A DNA stretch of 64,000 bases from Caenimonas sedimenti (GTDB taxonomy: Bacteria; Pseudomonadota; Gammaproteobacteria; Burkholderiales; Burkholderiaceae_C). Location of the stretch: positions 156,238-220,237 of the forward strand of contig NZ_VOBQ01000015.1 in NCBI RefSeq assembly GCF_007833165.1, written 5' to 3'. The notes below the pieces were generated by a model. The model ran no database searches. It was given only the letters and a program-made list of their open reading frames with translations, and was not told the DNA's origin. This document shows, one piece after another, positions 61,157 through 64,000 of the stretch. How positions within the stretch are numbered: the stretch's first letter is position 1; each line of letters begins with the position of its first letter. A program made the position numbers and the translations under genes.

Positions 61157-63979
61157 TCACGCCACTTTCTGCAGCGGGAACATGGCGCGCACAAGCCGCT
61201 TGAGTTCCGGCACGCAGGAGCCGCAGTTGGTGCCGCACTTCAGGCTGGATTGCAGCGAGGCGAGGCGCTGGTCCTCGGTGCCTTCACTCGTCGAAAGCTG
61301 CTTCTCGATCGCGTACGCGCCGACGTTGAAGCAGCTGCACACCTGCTTGCCGCGCGCGGGCAGTGCCACGGGCGCCTTCGCGCCGGGGGCCAGCAACTGC
61401 CGGCCATAGGCCTGCGCCGGCAACTGGTCCTGCAGCAGAGCCTTGATCCAGGCCTCCGCGCTCGTGTCGCCGGCCAGCAGGAAGGCGTCGAGCCGCGCTT
61501 CCTTCTCCCCGGCGCGCACCAGGCGCATCGACCGCCGCTGGCCGCGGCGTTTGTCGGCATAGCGCAGGGTGTCGCTGCCGGCCAGGCCGAGCGCATTCTC
61601 CAGGCGCTGCAAGATCTCCTCCGGCGGCGCTTCATGCGAAGCGGCGCGGAACAGGATGCCGCTGCGTTCCTGCTTCGTCGCATCCTGCAGCGGCACGTTG
61701 TTGGAGAAAGGCACGCACGATGCGTAGGGGAACACGGCCATCATGCGGCGCAGCTCCTCCTGCGAGCGCAGGAATTCCCCCGCGGGCAGCCAGGCGATGC
61801 CAAGCACGGTCCATGGCAGTTCGGCCTTCAGGATCTTCACCGCGGCGTGCTTCAGCTCCGGCTGCTTCGACGTGGGGCAATAGGCGGAGGTGGTGATCGC
61901 GTTCACGCCGGCGAGCCGGGCACCGGTGCTCGAGCAGCCGCTCAGGTATTCGCCGCCCCAGTGCATGGCGATGAAGGCCTGACTGAGCCCGATCTCGTCG
62001 CTGGCCTGGACCGGCAGCACGATCGAGCCGCGCTTGGAGGTCACGTGCACCAGGTCACCTTCGGCCAGTTTGCGCCGGTCCATGTCCTGGGGATGCATCT
62101 GCACCGTGGGCTCCGGCACGTGGCCGAACAGGCGTCCCAGCGTGCCGGTGCGGCTCATGCCATGCCAGTGGTCGCGCAGGCGGCCGGTGGTGAGGGAGAA
62201 CGGGTAGCGCGATTCGCGCGGCTCTGCGAGCGGCTGGTAGGCGACGTCCGCGAAGCGCGCCTTGCCGTCGGCCGTGGGGAACACGCCATCTTCGTACAGG
62301 CGCGCCTTGCCCGTGGAGGCACCTGCGGGCAGGGGCCACTGCTGCGGCGCCTGTTCCAGCACCGGGTAGCTGAGCCCGGTGATGTCGAGGTCGCGGCCGC
62401 GCGTGCTCTCGCGGTGTTCGTTCCAGACGGCCTCGGCACCGGCGGTGGCGTCGGCGGTGTCGTAGGGAAAGAGCGTAGGGGCGCCAGGACGCAGCCGTGC
62501 CTCGAGGCCGCGCGCAAATTCGACGGCGATCACCCAGTCATGGCGCGTGCCCCCGGGCGCGGCGACCGCAGGCCGCACGCGGCTGATGCGCCGCTCGCTG
62601 TTGGTGACGGTGCCGGTCTTCTCGCCCCAGGTCGTGGCGGGCAGCAGCAGGTCGGCGTAGTCGCAGGTGGCGGTGGTGAGGAAGGCCTCCTGCACCACCA
62701 CGAACTCCGCGCGCTCCAGGGCACGGCGCACGGTGGACTGGTCCGGCATGGATTGGGCGGGATTGGTGCACGCGATCCAGAGTGCCTTGATCTCGCCGTC
62801 GGCCGCGGCCTGGAACATCTCCACGGCCGTCTTGCCCGGCTTCTCGGGCACCGAAGGCACGCCCCACAACGCGGCGACTTCGGCCCGGTGCGCGGGGTTG
62901 GCCAGGTCGCGATGCGCCGACAGCAGGTTGGCGAGGCCGCCCACCTCGCGTCCGCCCATGGCGTTGGGCTGGCCCGTCAGCGAGAACGGGCCGGCACCCG
63001 GCTTGCCGATCTGCGCGGTCGCCAGGTGCAGGTTGATCAGGGCCGCGTTCTTGGCGGTGCCGCTGGAGGACTGGTTCAGGCCCTGGCAGTAGAGGCTCAG
63101 CGTGCTCGCGGAGGTGGCGAACCACTTCGCGGCCGTGAACAGGTCTTCGCGCTTCAGCCCGCAGGTCTGTGCCACGAGTTCGGGCGTGCATTCGCGCACG
63201 CGCGCCTTCAGCGCGTCGAAGCCGTTCGTGTGAGCGGTGATGTAGTCCGGCTTCACCCATCCTTCCCACAGCATGATGTGCAGCAGGCCGTGGAACAGCA
63301 TCACGTCGGTGCCGGGCTGCAGCGGCAGGTAGAGATCGGCGATCTCCGCCGTGTCGGTGCGGCGCGGGTCGCAGAAGATAATCTTCATGTCCGGCCGGGC
63401 GCGTTTCGCATCCTCGATGCGGCGGAACAGGATGGGATGCGCCCAGGCGGTGTTGCTGCCGACGATGAAGATGCAGTCCGCATGGTTCACGTCGTCGTAG
63501 CAGTTGGGCGGGGCGTCCGCGCCCAACGTCATCTTGTAGCCGGCCACCGCGCTGCTCATGCACAGCCGCGAGTTGGTGTCGACGTTGTTGGTGCCGATGA
63601 GGCCCTTGGCCAGCTTGTTGAAGACGTAGTAGTCCTCGGTGAGCAGCTGGCCGGAGATGTAGAAGCCCACGGCGTCCGGTCCGTGTTCCGCGATGGTGCG
63701 GGCGAAGCGATCGGTGGCGATGCCCAGCGCGCTGTCCCAGCTGATGCGGTAGGGCGCCATGCCGGCCTGGTCGCGCAGCAGGGGATGCAGCAGGCGCGTC
63801 TGGCGCGTCACTTCTGCCGTGGCGGTGAGGTGGAGGGTCGAGCCCTTGGTGCAGAGCCGGCCGAAGTTGGCCGGGTGGTCCGGGTCGCCGCGCACCCCCG
63901 TGATCTGGTCGCCCTGCGACTCGATGATGACGCCACAGCCGACGCCGCAGTAGGGGCAGGTGGACTTGGTTTCCTTCAT
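61157..63979 (-). CDS. nasA: Assimilatory nitrate reductase, large subunit
   Basis: 940 aa. It reduces nitrate to nitrite in the cytoplasm. The N-terminus holds a 4Fe-4S cluster (CPYCGVGCGVI ... GRLCTKGSTLHL) followed by the molybdopterin-guanine-dinucleotide domains (LIGTNNVDTNSRLCMSSAV with the Mo-ligand Cys, IFIVGSNTAWAHPI, SLTGQPNAMGGREVGGLAN) and the C-terminal domain (LTTGRLRDHWHGMSRTG). The last 80 residues are a BFD-like [2Fe-2S] domain (VCSCFNVGAYAIE, CGTNCGSCVPELKRL), found in Klebsiella-type NasA. The ribosome site overlaps an incomplete family A repeat at the window edge. Confidence 0.96.
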   Translation of the reverse strand: MKETKSTCPYCGVGCGVIIESQGDQITGVRGDPDHPANFGRLCTKGSTLHLTATAEVTRQTRLLHPLLRDQAGMAPYRISWDSALGIATDRFARTIAEHGPDAVGFYISGQLLTEDYYVFNKLAKGLIGTNNVDTNSRLCMSSAVAGYKMTLGADAPPNCYDDVNHADCIFIVGSNTAWAHPILFRRIEDAKRARPDMKIIFCDPRRTDTAEIADLYLPLQPGTDVMLFHGLLHIMLWEGWVKPDYITAHTNGFDALKARVRECTPELVAQTCGLKREDLFTAAKWFATSASTLSLYCQGLNQSSSGTAKNAALINLHLATAQIGKPGAGPFSLTGQPNAMGGREVGGLANLLSAHRDLANPAHRAEVAALWGVPSVPEKPGKTAVEMFQAAADGEIKALWIACTNPAQSMPDQSTVRRALERAEFVVVQEAFLTTATCDYADLLLPATTWGEKTGTVTNSERRISRVRPAVAAPGGTRHDWVIAVEFARGLEARLRPGAPTLFPYDTADATAGAEAVWNEHRESTRGRDLDITGLSYPVLEQAPQQWPLPAGASTGKARLYEDGVFPTADGKARFADVAYQPLAEPRESRYPFSLTTGRLRDHWHGMSRTGTLGRLFGHVPEPTVQMHPQDMDRRKLAEGDLVHVTSKRGSIVLPVQASDEIGLSQAFIAMHWGGEYLSGCSSTGARLAGVNAITTSAYCPTSKQPELKHAAVKILKAELPWTVLGIAWLPAGEFLRSQEELRRMMAVFPYASCVPFSNNVPLQDATKQERSGILFRAASHEAPPEEILQRLENALGLAGSDTLRYADKRRGQRRSMRLVRAGEKEARLDAFLLAGDTSAEAWIKALLQDQLPAQAYGRQLLAPGAKAPVALPARGKQVCSCFNVGAYAIEKQLSTSEGTEDQRLASLQSSLKCGTNCGSCVPELKRLVRAMFPLQKVA

Positions 63980-63987
63980 GGAAGTTA

Positions 63988-64000
63988 CTCCCTCCCCCTC
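63988..64000. repeat. Start of a third family A repeat at the window edge
   Basis: CTCCCTCCCCCTC equals the first 13 bases of the family A element in reverse orientation. It begins eight bases upstream of the nasA start and runs out of the window, so identity is likely but incomplete. Confidence 0.5.

Overview
The window is GC-rich DNA from a beta-proteobacterium. Gene content and order point to Burkholderiales, most likely Comamonadaceae (Ramlibacter, Variovorax or relatives); the genus is inference. Supporting signs are a Bug/TctC-type solute receptor, the pmbA-yjgA-mog block, rpsU-yqeY, suhB near trmJ, nasA-ybiB-cobA, and families of short palindromic intergenic repeats. I see no rRNA, tRNA or CRISPR array.

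Layout. 1-11.9 kb is accessory: the end of a phosphotransferase-like gene, a hipBA toxin-antitoxin pair, a SMI1-like gene followed by a large membrane site-2 protease that carries a frameshift, then a leftward group (DUF2779 nuclease-like protein, a 510-aa unknown protein, an HTH-nucleotidyltransferase) with a divergent WYL regulator. This group has the look of an uncharacterised defence locus. 11.8-14.7 kb holds a LysR regulator, a Bug receptor and a hydrolase. 14.96-19.94 kb is visibly richer in A+T and carries orphan genes: an Ntn-hydrolase-like protein, a four-helix membrane protein, an unknown protein and a DUF262 + HEPN pair whose first gene overlaps the stop codon of glnS. 20-25.5 kb holds glnS, small exported or basic proteins and two ABC-type ligand receptors.

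25.5-31.7 kb is a DUF3455 lipoprotein gene and a tight leftward array of eight genes (DUF2306, DUF6622, a 2TM protein, two hydrolases, a second 2TM protein, a LytS-like kinase, a LytTR regulator). 31.9-36 kb is a MacAB-type efflux operon whose adaptor has a duplicated LTxxQ-like insert. 36-48 kb contains uppP, an esterase, a Ser/Thr kinase with a cyclic-nucleotide-like domain, a PhoD-like phosphatase, the Anbu proteasome relative overlapping mutS, mscS, suhB and a racemase. 48.8-49.2 kb is a nested inverted-repeat element directly before trmJ. 49-54 kb is housekeeping: trmJ, cysE, mog, yjgA, pmbA, yqeY, rpsU. 54-64 kb has a hybrid histidine kinase, a flavoprotein, a sterol-desaturase-like enzyme and the nitrate assimilation genes cobA, ybiB and nasA.

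Recurring themes are ATGA-type four-base gene overlaps (translational coupling) and dispersed palindromic repeats that in two places run into coding sequence, supplying the C-terminus of the MacB-type ATPase and the stop codon of mog. The best candidates for an undescribed system are the WYL/DUF2779/510-aa/nucleotidyltransferase locus, the DUF262-HEPN pair attached to glnS, the eight-gene LytS/LytTR-2TM-hydrolase array, and the structured element before trmJ.
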